DNA of 64,000 nucleotides from Micropterus salmoides (taxonomy: Eukaryota > Chordata > Actinopteri > Centrarchiformes > Centrarchidae). The notes beneath the pieces are model-generated. The model made no database searches. It was not told the DNA's origin and worked only from the letters and a program-made list of their open reading frames with translations. The stretch is from positions 16,684,610-16,748,609 of the forward strand of contig NW_024040817.1 of the NCBI RefSeq assembly GCF_014851395.1, in the 5' to 3' direction. Below are positions 1 to 14,500 of the stretch, one piece after another (the first letter of the stretch is position 1; the number at the start of each line of letters is the position of its first letter). The position numbers and the translations under genes are program-made.

Positions 1-159
1 TGTATATCTACGATGGTCCGGATAGCAACAGTCCTCTGATTGGTAGCTTCCAGGACAGCAAACTCCCAGAGCGGATAGAGAGCAGTTCGAATACCATGCA
101 TTTAGCATTCCGCAGTGATGGGTCTGTTTCTTACACTGGCTTTCACCTGGAATACAAAG
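1..159 (+). CDS. csmd3: csmd3-like exon: C-terminal half of CUB domain (CUB9 by family numbering), 5' truncated by window
   Basis: Reads YIYDGPDSNSPLIGSF and ends GFHLEY-K, the typical last strands of a CUB domain (the IYDG and GFHLxY motifs). The window starts inside a codon. The donor is AAAG|GTAAAA and the exon ends in phase 1. Confidence 0.9.
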
Positions 160-1792
160 GTAAAATGTTCTGCTTCCTTATATGCTGTGTAGTGTTTAGT
201 GCTGGAATAGCTTCTCAATTTCTCAAGATTCAAGTTTGTATGAAAATATTTACAGCAGAGGGACTCTGGTATGATAAGTAAACACAACTACAATATTATC
301 ACAATCAACGAAGCGAAAGCAGCTCCCCGTCATTTATTCAGTATCTAATGATTTATGTCTTAAACTAGATGCCACCTGGAAAAAGACTCAACACACGGAT
401 GTCTTTCTCTGATGAAAAGAGAGAAATAAAAAACAGAAAGTAGACACACATTCCATCTGGGAGCCAATTTGTAACCGTCAATTGTTGAAAAATAATGTTA
501 AATTACTCTGTTTGATGTAATTGCATTAGGGGCTGTTATCTCTCTTATCTGTTTTTCATAAGCAAGTTCACTTGTGAAAATACTGTTTAAGGTTTTCACA
601 CTTAACATGACAAAATGTTTCAGATGACTCCTGTGATGACAGAATGTCTCCAGGATGTGTTAAGAAATATTTAATTTTCACTCTGAACAAAGACCGCCTT
701 ACCCCTAAATGCAAATGTATAAGCAGTTAAGTCTCCTACACTGATTTTGATAGATTTTGATGTAGATTTTCATTGAATGATTGCTCTCAACATTAAGTCC
801 ACGCTGAATTAGTGTCTGTTGAAATAGTCTGTTAGAGAGATGAGTTTGATTCACTTGCACAAAAGAATCAACATCGGCTTCATGTGGATTCAGGACTTAA
901 GTCGTTGCAGGGTGGCCGCTAATCTTTTAGGAGGGGGGGCCAAAGCCATAATTTACAAGTTTTCATCTGGCATTCAAAAGCCGGGAGATGAAGTTATGGT
1001 TCTTGCTCCGTCTTTGGCAACGGCAGTTAAGTCAAACAGACTGTTAAAAAGGCCAACGGAATGCCTGCCGCATTTGATTATGGGGACACGGACAGGGACT
1101 TAGTTATTATTAATTTGACTTATTATTTATGTGTGCCTGTCGCTTTTTCTTTGGCTCATCCCCTCTCTCGCTTACTCCCTCCTTCTCTTTCTCTCTGTCC
1201 AGCCAAGTTGAGGGAATCATGTTTCGATCCAGGTGTGGTTCTGAATGGGACCAGGCTGGGATCCGATTATAAGCTTGGCTCTACAGTCACCTTCTATTGT
1301 GAGGCCGGATATGTTTTGCAGGTACAAAAAAAAAAAATACCTGGATGGATGGGTGGGTGGTTGGTTGGTTGGCTGGTTACTTCACTGGTTGGTTGGTTTG
1401 TTAGTTGACTGGTTAAATGGTGGGTCTTACATTTAAATGTAATTGTTTTCTCAAGGGCTATTCTACCCTAACCTGCAGTATGGGGGATGACGGAAGACCT
1501 GGATGGAACAGGGCATTACCTAGCTGTCAAGGTAACACACACTAAAACACAGATTGGACTAAATCATCCCTGCATTCACAGTTTATTTTAGTTAAACAAT
1601 TGTTTATATTTTATGTATGTGATAATGTAAGGCTTTATGTGTTGTGTGCACATGTGTGTCTCCAGCTCCCTGTGGAAGTCGTTCTATAGGATCAGAAGGG
1701 ACTGTTTTATCTCCAAACTTCCCCAGAAACTATACTTCTGGACAGACATGTGTCTACTCTATATCTGTACCTAGAGAGTTTGGTAAGTCCAT

Positions 1793-1827
<35 letters not shown>

Positions 1828-4532
1828 ATAGTGCACACACAAGTTATTCAACAGGATCTTACCAAGTGAATACTAATATTTCACAGAATTACATATGGTA
1901 CCTGTATGAATCTATTGTTAGTTATCTGTTGTGGGTGTGCTAGAGTAAAACTATTTCAATACAAAAGCTGTCAGTATTAAAGGGATTTATTCTTTATTCC
2001 TAAAAAGATTTCAAATGCAAATGTATAATGCTCTAAAGTTTAGGTGTCAAGACAACAGTCGAGAATGAAACCTGTGATCACAATTTTCTTTGACATTCTC
2101 CAATTTTAGTCTTTTACTGTGAAACAAAGTGACATTAAAACGTGTTTGATTTTTAATGGGGAGCCCCCTGAAGGAGCCCTTTGGGGTTTTTAACCCCTGA
2201 AAACAAGTAGAGATATTGCACATGATCAAAAAGTGCCCGCTGCCCATTTGTTTTTGATTCCAGGTCAGAGTTTCACCATTGAAGTGACATTCAAAGATGA
2301 GGCTGTTTTTATCTTGCCACTTTGATCGGTTGTCCTTAAGTCAGACATAAATGACGCATCATAAAATAATATGCATATTGTAGGGGCTTCCTCACATTAA
2401 ATGAGGCTGTGTTGGGCTTCTGGGGACATTAGAGGAAATGTGAGTCTCCCCTCACACTTTCTTACATGCGTTTAGTTCTTCTCTCTCCAGTTAGATAGTG
2501 TGTGCACTATGTATTTATGCATGTATTTCAGTACCTATGTCTTTTTTTGTTCAGTTGTGTTGTTATAAAGCACACGGGCACAAACCTGGTTTGATTTGAT
2601 TATAACCTGACCTGAACTGTTGGAATATATTTTATCTGTAACATATTCCAGTTATGTTCATATTAATGCCACAATCAAGTTGAGCATTAAAGTTCATTCT
2701 TGACCTTGGAAAATAGTAGTTTCACAAAACAACAATCCCAACTCAAGGGCGACTTACTAGCTTAGATAGGTCATAGGTCTTCATGCAATTGGAGTTTGCT
2801 CAGTTGTCATGGAGATGGATTGGTTGACATGCAAGCTCAGTAGCTGTAATATGTGTAGGACTTAAAAATAAAAGCATTAAAGTTTATTTTTGACCTTTAT
2901 AAATAGTTTGACATTGTCTTCATCAGCAGCAGTGTTGGGCAAGTTAGTCAGAATTGTAATAAGTTAATAAGCATATTCATAAGAGCAGAAATGAGTGTGT
3001 TTTTACAAAACATATAATGTTTCTTAACGCCACTGGCTGAAATAAAAAAATGTAGCATGTCACTCCCTGCTTTTTAACTCGTGTTCTCCTGCTTAACGCC
3101 ACTCTCCCCTGATGAGTGCATGCATCACTGGCAGTAGCGGCCTCCCGGTCAGCGCCAGAGTTTCTTTCTGTAAGTTTCACGTTGCTGTGCTGCTTTAGCA
3201 GATGCTCCAATAACTTAGATGTAGAATTTTTTGCGGTTGAAAACTTTCTGCTGGTCACAAAGTTTACAACAGACGACAATATTCTTTGCATCTTTGACTG
3301 TGACAAACTCACAATAAGGGCAATACTTACAGTTGTTGAAAGAACGCCTATCTCCCTCGTTCTTCACTCTTCCTTTAGCTTTTTGGCCAGCAGCCAACTT
3401 GAACAACATAAGGTCCCGCTTCTCGACTTGATCTGCCGTGCAATCGTGCATACATGTCAACATTATGTCAACGCAGTGTTACTTGGATTAATAACTGTAA
3501 TATTATTACTGTTGGAAATAGCAATGTCTTACACTACTAGTAAGCTAGCAGGTGCACATTATGTTGGCATTGTGTTGCCAATGTAGTCACACTATAAATA
3601 TTGGTTAATTTTCAAAATGTGCAAATTTACTTTTGTGTCTCTAATATCTGATAATGACATCACATATTGGCATTTAAATTGTTGGTTTACTGATTATTAC
3701 AATGGCTAACTCATTGGGTTTGACTTGAGCTTTACAAACAATCGGTAATTGGTGGATATGATGTCCAATTATGCCCTGTGGTGTTATGAATAAATACCAG
3801 CTTTCCCTGAGGCTCATGATAGTTTCTGTCTCATTATATTTGCATAGCAGCTTTTGGAATGCCAGCTTCTCAGCTCCATGTAGACATTTTGACTGAAAGG
3901 AGCTCACATTTGGTTGGCCTACATATTGTACAAGACACACAGACAGCATCCCTGAACCTCCCACACAGAGCGAGAGACAGAGATTGTTTTGTTACGTTGT
4001 GTAAGTGCTTTACGTCATGCCCAGATTTGTGAAGCAGCTGTCATTCTAAAAAACAAAACATGTCTATAATTTGTGATCTTACAGCTATTGAAGGTTACAG
4101 GCTCAATGTTGCAATATCAAAATGGTTTAATGATTAGAAGAGAATTTGAAAGCAAACCACTGGACAGGTATTAAATGGATGTTTCACCAGTCATACTAAT
4201 GGCTCCTTCAGTGTTAACACCAGGTGGGGAAAACCCTTGGCTTTCATCCCTGTGGAGATGCCATACCTCCTGTTGAATGAGGATATGGCTGAGGACACCC
4301 ACTCAGGCTGCTTATCAGGAGGCATGGCAGCTCTACAGGGATTGATGACCAGGTTTCTACATCTGATGTGAAGAGTTGTAGAATCCTTTCAAATAAAAAA
4401 TAGATTGGTTTAAACTTTGCTGGACATGTTACAACATGGACTACTGAACCCGGTATACGTGAATGCAGTGCAGAAGGATTTCACATCCAACAAGCCATGT
4501 GGTTAACTCAGTGTGGGACAGCACTGCTGTTA

Positions 4533-4566
<34 letters not shown>

Positions 4567-5515
4567 TGTGCGCGTATATGCGTGTGGCTTTGTTTGTGTG
4601 TCTTTCAGTGTTGGCATTAAAGGTATATATGTTGTTCGTTGTTATCTCAGTAACAAGTAAGTACGTAAGTAGGTAAAGTTTATTTGTTTAGCACCTTTCA
4701 CAGATAAAAATCACAAAGTGCTTCGCAATAAAATGCAATGCAGAACTACAAAGTAAAATACAATGCATAAAAGCCTCCTTGAATAGCAGGCTTTTGAGTG
4801 AAATCTACTGTGATATCTGAAAGTGTGCTATTCCATGTAATGCTTATGAATCTGCGTATGAATTATGGCACATGTGTGTCCCCCCGCCTGAAATTGCTGC
4901 TGTTTTGAGACAGTTTAAGATGTGAACTCATCCACCTGCTCTGCAGTATGTCGATATTACAGCAAGGAATGATGGAAACCTTAATCACTCTGATTTTCTT
5001 AAAATCTATACATGGTGGGAGCTTTTAAGTATTTCTGCTGACAGGCAGTATGTTGTCATTCTTTATAACCACTCTACAGCATGCCCTTAAACACCTCCTT
5101 ATGTACGACGATGGCATAACTATAAGATGTAAGTACAAGAGGTTAGAATCATCTACCCTTTAGAGCTAAACTCTGTTCTTGATGATTTGTTGTTTTGCAT
5201 CTGCACAGGCAATTCAACTGCAATTGAAAATCCCATGTTTTGTTTCTGCTCTGTATTCTTTGACATTACTTTAACATGAAACGAGGATTTACATGAAAGC
5301 CGACAGGGTATTTTTTGTGAGTCAGAGCGATGTTTTAGCAAAATGCGGATCATGCTTTCAAAGAACTCCACAGAGAGAAACAGCCTTGTACAAAGTGACC
5401 AGTGACCTTCTTATAGCGGAATATCCTTGGCAATGTTCAGATTTAATCCTTTACACCTCAGCCTTTGGGGCCAGAGAGAGGGGGAGAGGGAGAGGGAGAT
5501 GGAGAAGTTTTGTGT

Positions 5516-5561
<46 letters not shown>

Positions 5562-8500
5562 TGTGTGTGTAGTCGGGGGGGCTGACTTCGTTGAGGCTGA
5601 AATGAATGTGATTTAACCTAAAGGACATCTTTCTATGTGCTGCAAACAAACAAATTTTCACAACACCTCCAGATTTGCATCTTAAGGCAACTTATGGATG
5701 ATTTGTTGACACAGTGATCAACAAAGACAGAGGAAATTGTACTGGTTTAAGTAAATACGGGGCCTCAGACGACCCGGGGGGCTTCTAATGCTACTTGCCA
5801 CCACAGCTGCACTATAATGTTCTTGGTTTAGCAGAGGAATCTCCAGCTATTATAGGGAGGTCTGGGTTTAATTCCTGGCCACTGCAGCAGCCTTTTCACC
5901 TTTGATCATGCTGAAACTGAGTAAAACATGGGTTTCTGGCACATGGGTTTGACAGGTTACAACTTGTACAATACGCCTTTCTTTCAACTCTAACTGCCTG
6001 AAATACTGTAGACAAGACAGACAAAAAACATGTTGCCCTACTGGCCATATGTTGACAAAAGTAAGTCAGTTTTGGCAAACACCAGCATCTCACACTAGCT
6101 GACAACACTGAAAAACACTCTAGCCAGCTGATGAATTGTTCGACTGGGGCGTAATGAAGATGAGGTGGTGTTTTGACTGTTAAGTGTTCTGATGTGTAAT
6201 TTTGTGCCAGTAGTTGGCTTCAAATAGAAGTCGACATGGCAGCTTAATAAAATTTAAACTAGGTTTTACAAGTTAATTTTATTATTAGAAGGTCAGGCAC
6301 AGACAGTGGCATGAAATAATACTTTGCGACCATTCAGGTGTGGTTAACTCATCAACTCGTTTTTTTTTTTTTTTTGTCTCCAGTCCTCTTTGGTCAGTTT
6401 GTGTTGTTCCAGACATCTCTAAATGACGTGGTGGAAATCTACGATGGACCCACTCAACAAAACACGCTACTGTCTTCTCTCTCTGGGTCCCACTCTGGTA
6501 AAGATGAATTGATGGCTTGTTAGCTGGATGGACAGATACACAACCTGAGCACTAACCGTATTGTACGTCTTTAATTCAGATCTTTTCTCTCTTTGACTCT
6601 GTCTCTCTAGGTGAGTCCCTCCCTCTGAGTTCGGGAAATCAGATCACGATAAAGTTTACCACAGTTGGACCAGAAACTGCTAAGGGTTTTCACTTCGTCT
6701 ACCAAGGTCAGCCAATCACAAGTAGCCAAAGTTATTATTTATATTCAAATTTAATATCATTATTGTTATTAGTGGTAGTACTTATATGTATGTATATATG
6801 TTTTCAAAATTACTGTTGCCAGAATCATTAAAACAGACATTTTCTGTTATGTTCCCACAATAGCAGTAAGGTGTGTGTAGTGGTAATTACTACCCCACAA
6901 ACCGTAACTTTCTGGGCCTATTGCTTAGCTCTTGTATTTTGTAGAAGTGGCCATTTTACATACAATGCCACCTTTTCATTTGTATGCATTTAACCTTTAT
7001 TTAACCAGAAAAGCCACATTGAGAGAGCCATGGCCATATATATCGTCATCAATAAAGTTTTTTAATGGTTGTGGAATCTTCCTTATTTCTGCAGCTGTAC
7101 CAAGGACCAGCTCCACCCAGTGCAGTTCAGTCCCTGAGCCGCGCTTTGGGAAGCGTCTCGGTAATGACTTTGCAGTTGGCTCCTTGGTGCAGTTCGAGTG
7201 CAACCCTGGTTATGTCCTGCATGGCTCTACTGCTATACGGTGCGAGAGTGTTCCAGACAACCTGGCACAATGGAATGACACCCTGCCAACATGCATAGGT
7301 AAATATGACTATTCAAAGTGCAGTAGCATCTTAAGATACGTTCTCAGGCATACGATGGACTCTCTACTTACTTACTCTCTCTAAAACAATTCAAAACAAA
7401 TTCAGACAGTTGATATGCAGATAGCATTTCAATGTTTCCGAGGCCCTAAGCCTAGTTATGCCCACTCTGTCACCCTGGCCTCAGGCTCTTTGGTCTCCTT
7501 TCTGCTCTCTCTCCTCTCTCTCAGTTCCCTGTGGGGGGGTGTTGACCTTTCGTCGAGGGACCATCCTGTCACCTGGATATCCAGAGCCCTACGACAACAA
7601 CCAGAACTGTGTGTGGAAGGTCTCTGTTCCAGAAGGGGCTGGAATACAGGTAGTCCCAGTCGCACGCTGCTTCCTGGCTGACCTATGTATCATTGGCTTA
7701 AAAGCTGAGCAAGCAGGATGTCAAGGAAGATAAGATATTATTAGAAGCATGAATGGATGGATGGTTTGTGAGAGAGGGCCCATCCAGAGATAACTAGATA
7801 GGATCTAATCGTGAGAGATAATGCCTGATTGTGTGTAAGCTAAACCGCTCTCACGGACAAATACAAAGACAAAGATGCCTCTGATACAAAATGGAGTCTG
7901 ATACAAATATTTGACAGACACCTCGCTGCGTTTTTTTTTTCTTGACATTGAGTACGTGTGTTCTGTGTCATTTAACTTTTTTGGTTCAGTTTCATTAGAT
8001 ATTTACATCAGTTAACAGATCATGTGTTTTACTTTCTTCCTGAATTTGTTTTTAGAATGAGCAATACAGGTGCTTTTGTTGAAGACAATGAAACATGAGC
8101 TAACAAGAACAATCTGTGTCTTTCTCTTCGTCTTTATCTGCCTGTCTAGATACAAGTTGTGAGTTTTGCCACCGAGCATAACTGGGACTCTTTGGATTTT
8201 TACGATGGTGCCGACAACCACGCACCAAGACTGGGCAGCTACTCTGGTACACTGTTTTTTCAGTATTATGTACAGTGTTGTACATATGATGGCCATTCTT
8301 GCCAAAAAGTAATTTGGCAAATGAATGAATGATTAAGCGTGAGACAAACTGCAAGAACTAAGCATTAGGAAATGATCTTGTTGTAATATAGCATATAGTT
8401 ATATTAATATTTTAGTTGTGACAATTTTGATAGTGATAGTAGTAAGAGGGGACACTACTGAACTGAATTTTAAAGTAACAAAAAATATCAAAATAAAATT

Positions 8501-11500
8501 TCAGATGTAGGTGGTTGCAGTTTGATTTCAGTATATAGGGATAAAAATGTTTTAAGGCCAGGGCCCCTTTACATGCATTCATACTCTATGTAACAAAATA
8601 AAGAAGAAGCCCCTTGTCTTGTATAGCTTGACAGTTAAATGCAGTAGAGTTAGAAAAACATTGTGTGTTGTGTTTTGAGGCGTACACGATGCATGTGGCC
8701 CCCTGCTAAGAGTGCAGTTAAAATGGTTCCAGTCTGAGTCTCCCTGCAGGAGCTGAGGAACACACACAGTGACACCTGCCTGTTTATCTTTGATTCCTTG
8801 AAAGACATATGAGAAAAAGTCGTCGCATAGCTAATTGATCCCGTTACACTCTGTAATGCTCTGCTAAGAATAGATATTTCCTAAGCAACTTATGACATGA
8901 TGTGTCACATTAATTCCAAAACAATACAATGCATTTCTGAATTCTCCCAAAATTTACTACACAATGTGGTTAGGTATATTTTATACCTAAGGTAATGTAA
9001 GATGTTTGTTTTAACCCATGACATTTATGGTAGAGTTTAATATTTACAACTGATAATAAAGCAATCATATAAGTGGTATAAACCCTTATTGCAAGTTTTA
9101 CATTGATTTATCACTATGATGTTTTATTGCTCTGCATGCCTTTTATGCAGCCAGTGAAATGTCTTTTGTGGCAGGTAAAATCTATTAATCCACACACCAG
9201 CAGCAGCACACATGCTGTGTCAATATGTTACCCACTGTTTTTTATTATATTATATTACTAATATAGTCAAATATTTCAAAATAATAATAATAATATTTCA
9301 AAAAAAAAAAGTGAACTCATAATCCCAAAAAGAGTGTTGTACATTAGTGTGCCATTAGAGTGGCTAGTCCAAATATTGGCACTGATTTCCATGGAAGTGC
9401 CTCTTCTCCAGTGCTCCGGCAACTCATATTCAACCAAAAGATGTGTTCACTCTAGGTGAAGTAATTCAAGCAGCTGCCCAAAGGGAGTCAGCATGTTCTG
9501 GGAAGTCTTCTGATTATCTAGCTAGCTGTAGTGAATAATCTATGGAAGGGCTTGACTTCTTTATGACAAACTGGATAAGAGGTTACATTATGGGCAATGA
9601 AATGACTTTGAGAGTGATTCTATTTCCATACAAAAATTCATTAATGTGTAAATACATGCAGGGCAATGATGCATTTTTTTTACTGTGATTATTTACAACT
9701 GCTAATTAATACTGTCATATATCCTAAAACAACAGTTATGGTTAAATCCATGTAGTTAATTATTCATCATCATTCATCATTTATTATTAAAATCTTTTTT
9801 TCCCCGATATGATAATGAATGAGATTTTTTCTGGAGTATTGAATGTGACCAGCAGGGGGGCCACAGACTATTCAAAAATGTACTAATTAATTTCCCTCAC
9901 AACAGGCAACCAATAACATCCTTTGGCCTAATTCACTGTTCATTCAGAGGAATGCCTCTGTACCTTTGTAAGTTTTGCTGACACACCTGCCTCTGAACAA
10001 CAAAACAGCATGTAAATCAAAATAAGGCTTTGCTCGCTGCTCACTGGCCTCTGACAAAATTTAAAAACTCCACATGTGGCTAGTATCAGAAGATACTTTT
10101 ACTACTGTTGCATCTTAATGCAAGACAATTACATTTTCACTGATAAAGATATTAGAGTTGGTTAATATCCCTTTACATTAAAGTACATCATCTACTATGT
10201 TATTGTGAAGGGCCCTGACAGGATTACACTGTTGCACTGTGCCAGCTTTGCTTCAGTAGTGCAGTCCTGTTTTTTTACTTTGTACTTTCCCTTGCCACGC
10301 TAAGTAGGTCAAGCCAACATTTTAAAAGTGGTTTCAAATAAAACAGATGTCTCATATAAAAGTAATTCCCCTCTCCCTCCTTCGAGAACACTTCACAAAC
10401 AAAAAAACAAAAACAAAATGAAGGTTTGGGAGGCCTTTGTTGTTCCCTTTGCTGTCAGATAACTAAGATCATTTGAAAAATGTGATCATGATCCTCTGTT
10501 GCTCTCTTCCTCTCTCCATGCTTTCAGGCACCACCATCCCCCCTCTCCTGAATAGTACATCTAACAACCTCTATCTCAGCTTCAGCTCTGATATTAGTGT
10601 CTCAGCTGCTGGATTTCACCTGGAATATACAGGTACCATATTTGTCTAGTACACAGCTTTATCTGTGGCATTGCTATATATACATGACAACTGAAAGTTT
10701 TACAAACATATTTATTTCACATTTCTTAACAGCCATTGGTCTGGAGTCATGTCCAGAGCCCCAGACTCCAAGCTACGGAATAAGACAAGGAGACAGATTT
10801 ATGGTGGGAGACGTCGTACAGTTTTCATGTGAACAAGGATACTCTCTTCAGGTAAAAGTACAACATATATGTTAGGGTGCCACTCAATGTAATGTCCAAT
10901 TTTTTTCCCCAACATTTTCCAGGTCCCACCCCCTCATTCTGTTCCTTTTATGATGCATGTGAGAAGTTCATTCAGATATATTAATATTTACTGGTAGCTC
11001 AATGGGCTCAATGCTTTTATATTTACTTTCATTGCCATAAAATGTTATTTCATTCAAAATTTCTCTACCAAAGTAAATTAAACCTTGAGTAAGTATTGTT
11101 ATAATTTTAGTTTTTAATCATTTAACTGTTTTCATATTCTGATTTGTGTTAATTATTTGGTTTAAATACTATGTAATCAGAATAATATTTTGGGGTTAGC
11201 ACTATTGCAGCCGTAGTCAGTAGTATAGTTAAGTCTGTGCAGGGTCGTGAAGGGGCTGGAGCCAATCCCAGCTGTCATTGGTGAACCCTGTACGGGTTGC
11301 CCGTTAATCACAGGGCTAACAAGTCATACACACGTTCACACCTAAGGGCAAAGAGTCACCAATTAACCTATGCATGTCTTTTGACAGTGGGAGGAAGCAG
11401 GAGAACATGAAGAGAACCCACACAGACACAGGGAGAACATGCAAACCCCACAAAGAAAAGCCTAGGCCTCGATCCACAGAACCTCTTGCTGTGAGGTGAC

Positions 11501-14500
11501 AGTGCTGACCACTGCACCACCATGTTAATCTTAATTATTCTCATTTTTAGCGCCACCTACCAGTTATTTTCTGGTACAGTAAAGAAGGACACTTCAAGAG
11601 AGGTCACTTAACAAGAGCTTCTTCTGCAGCTGGTGCTTCTATTTGTTGGAGCGCAGTGCGGACGTATACATTTAGGCTCTCAGAGCTTTCCACCGGGCTC
11701 GGTGATCTACAGTCTGAACATTTTCCGGTTTCGCCACCCAATTCCGAATGAACTGTCACATATGGTAAATGGGCTGTATTTGTATAGCACCTTTCTAGTC
11801 TTTTCGACCACTCAAAGTACTCATTACATCACACTCACCCACCTATGAGCAGAGACCCAACTGCTCATCAGAAACAGAAATTAACTCATTCACACACTGA
11901 TGGCACAGCCCCCAGGAGCAATTTCGGGTTTCCAACCTTCCTTTAAGGCGATGACCGTTCTACCCTGAGTCAAAGCCGCCCACTTATGCCACTTCAACAC
12001 TTCCATAATTAAGGTCTATCTGAAAGTCTATCTGGTTTACATGTGCATGTGTTTCGTCCACTTCATAGAAATCTGCAGCTACTCTGTGAGCTGGAGAACT
12101 AGCCTACAACAAAACACATGTAGCTGTTTTTTAAGCTGCAATACAGTCATTCTCTGGACACTGCTTAAGTGTTTATTATTAACTTATGAAGTAACTGTTA
12201 GCAGCTATGTGTCTTCTTTTTGAAGAGTTTTACATTATTCTAACTTGTGATATTAAAGTTAATATTACATGATAAAATCGGAAAATGTTGAATATTGTAA
12301 AACTTATTAAAAAAAAATATTATTAGAAAACATTAAAATTTTGTCAACTTAGTTTTTGTCACATTATTAACACATTTGGAGGGTGGGAAGATGAAAATTA
12401 TAAACTTTATTTTTGAGTGGCACCCTATTATATGTGTATACAATCTGTGTCTTTCTTTGTGCACAAATCTATTCCAGCTACTGAGGAGCTGAGAAGAACT
12501 GGAGGATCATCATTGCAGTTGTTTAATGTAAAATGATTGCTAGATATGTATGTGAAATCATTAAAGGCTGCTCACCCTTTCTGATGTGCCATCATTCACT
12601 CGTTTTATCCCCTGGCTGGACAAACCAAGAACTATTTAAACTGAATCAGAAGGAAACCCTGCTCTCAGGTGGTTTCCCCAGCTCATACTAAACATACAAC
12701 TCTGGTGTGGTTTGCACAACTCCTGAATAATCTATGTCTCTGGTGTGGTCTGCCCATTTTTTGTGCAGTATACAGCTATACTGCATGGATATTATTATTT
12801 GGTAGATAAAAAAGCACCTTTAGGCCAACTAATTTAAAGCGCAATTTCCTACCTATTAAATGATAATTGATTGTGGTTGCTTCTATATTTCTAGGGCAAT
12901 GCTCATATCACCTGCATGCCTGGACCTGTTAGAAGATGGAACTACCCTGTACCACTATGTCTTGGTAGGTGTTCTTCTACAGTAAATTTGTGCGCGCGCG
13001 CACACACATAAATATGCACATGCATGTGGTCCAGTCTGGATATACAGGAGATACAGGCCAAACTTCAGTGCTGCAGAAATGATGCAAGCGGTCTCCATTG
13101 CCTGCTCCGACTCTGAAAAAGAAGTTGTTTGATCAATTTACTGTTCTGTGATGAGCTGATTAGTTAGTATTCTGTGCAGAATACGATTAAGCTTTTAAAC
13201 TGATGCAAAGCTCCGTCAGACTCTGCCATAAACATGCAGTGTGTGCCAGAGAATCAGCATGCTCTGAGGTAAACTAGAGGGAACAAGCCCTGGACACATA
13301 TCTAGTTGCACAATGGTAATTTATTCAAGAAGGGTATTTATTAAAGACTCAGCATATTAATGTTTTATTCAAAATGACGCAAATTGTCAGGTTGAACATA
13401 CTCAAGTGTAAAGCCAGTAGCAGTGTCTTAAAAAAGGAGAAGACCTGCATGTCTGCAATACTCAGCGAGGTCAGCCTCCTGCTTTTGATGTGTTTCACTG
13501 AACCACTATTGCCTATTTTTCACTCGTTCTATGTTATGTGTGTGTGTCTCCAGCCCAGTGTGGTGGGTCTATGACAGATGTAAGTGGAGTGATTCTAAGT
13601 CCCGGTTACCCCGGCAACTACCCCAGTGGATTAGACTGCACTTGGACAGTCAACTTACCTGTCGGCTTTGGTAAGAAACACTGTCAACTTTGTGCATTTC
13701 GCTCTCTGTGTATCTGTTTTCTCTGTCTGTGTCCGCCTCCCCCTTCATATATATCCATGTTATCTATAGATTTATTCACTCACCACCTCACAATCAGTGT
13801 TAGTGGCTTTTATCCATGTGACTGATGAGTGGCTGCAGAAGAAGCATTTACAATTGCTTTTATTGCTGGCCTCTCGTCAGTCAAGCTTTGCTGATTGCTG
13901 TAAATGTCATAAGCCATGCATTTTTTCTCAGGTATCCATCTTCAGTTTCTGAACTTCTCCACTGAGGCGATCCATGATTACTTAGAGATCCGCAGTGGAA
14001 CCCTGGAGACGGGCTCGGTCATTGACCGGTTCAGCGGTCCAGTCATCCCCAAGCCTCTGTTCAGCACCACCCACCAGACCAGCTTCTTCTTCCACAGCGA
14101 CTATTCACAAAACAAACCAGGGTTCCACATCACATATCAAGGTAAATGTTGTTTCTACAAGTTTCCTCTCCTGCCTTTTTGTGCACACTGATCACTTGCT
14201 AAGCAAAGAAAACAAGAGCAGATGCATGACTGTGCTTTTTTTTTCTGAAAACAGCAACTGTTGCCACTGTGGAAACTTGGTTAGTGGATTTATGCAACTG
14301 TCTGACTGTGACTTAATCTCTCAGGAGTGACTAACAACAAAATGATCTACATTGAGGGAATGATAAAAATGTGTCTTGGCATCTAAAGCACTTCTAAAGC
14401 ACTTGCCAAAAAATTACATTTTTGGATACATTTCAGTGATGAGATGAGTTTTGTATTATTCTATCTGACACTAAAAAGGTTCTGAACAGTTTTATATTTA

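Larger units (their letters stand above)
1783..6383 (+). other. intron, 4.6 kb, with microsatellites, a hAT remnant and a LINE-type tail
   Basis: Contains CA, TG and GT repeats, the hAT remnant at 2930-3540 and the repeat at 4673-4790. The rest (about 3600-4450 and 4800-5450) shows nothing I recognise. It ends in a run of about 17 T just before the acceptor CAG at 6381-6383. Confidence 0.75.
10873..12427. mobile_element. DNA transposon-like element with 15-bp inverted termini and 8-bp flanking near-repeat
   Basis: The left end TAGGGTGCCACTCAA (10873-10887) is the exact reverse complement of the right end TTGAGTGGCACCCTA (12413-12427). The 8 bases outside each end are ATATATGT and TTATATGT (7 of 8 identical), as expected for the 8-bp target duplication of hAT elements. 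No transposase frame is visible inside, so it is non-autonomous. A tRNA-like SINE (11241-11526) and another fish repeat (11764-11981) lie within it. Superfamily assignment to hAT is inference from the duplication length. Confidence 0.75.
10852..12894 (+). other. intron, 2.0 kb, three quarters made of a nested transposon
   Basis: Positions 10873-12427 form one element with inverted termini (separate entry) containing two further repeats. The remaining 467 bp up to the acceptor show nothing recognised. Confidence 0.75.

Noticed and set aside
1644..1943. Longer open frame over the CUB10 exon
   Set aside because: Only 1666-1782 is exon. The downstream part is the CA microsatellite and intron after a good GTAAGT donor.
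3116..3586. 156-codon plus-strand open frame
   Set aside because: It is antisense to the hAT BED-finger remnant and has no recognisable domain of its own.
3674..3964. 96-codon minus-strand open frame
   Set aside because: No recognisable domain, no splice partner, and located in the CUB10 intron.
5820..5890. tRNA box B-like GGTTTAATTCCTGG
   Set aside because: No matching box A at the right distance and no cloverleaf, so neither a tRNA gene nor a SINE is supported.
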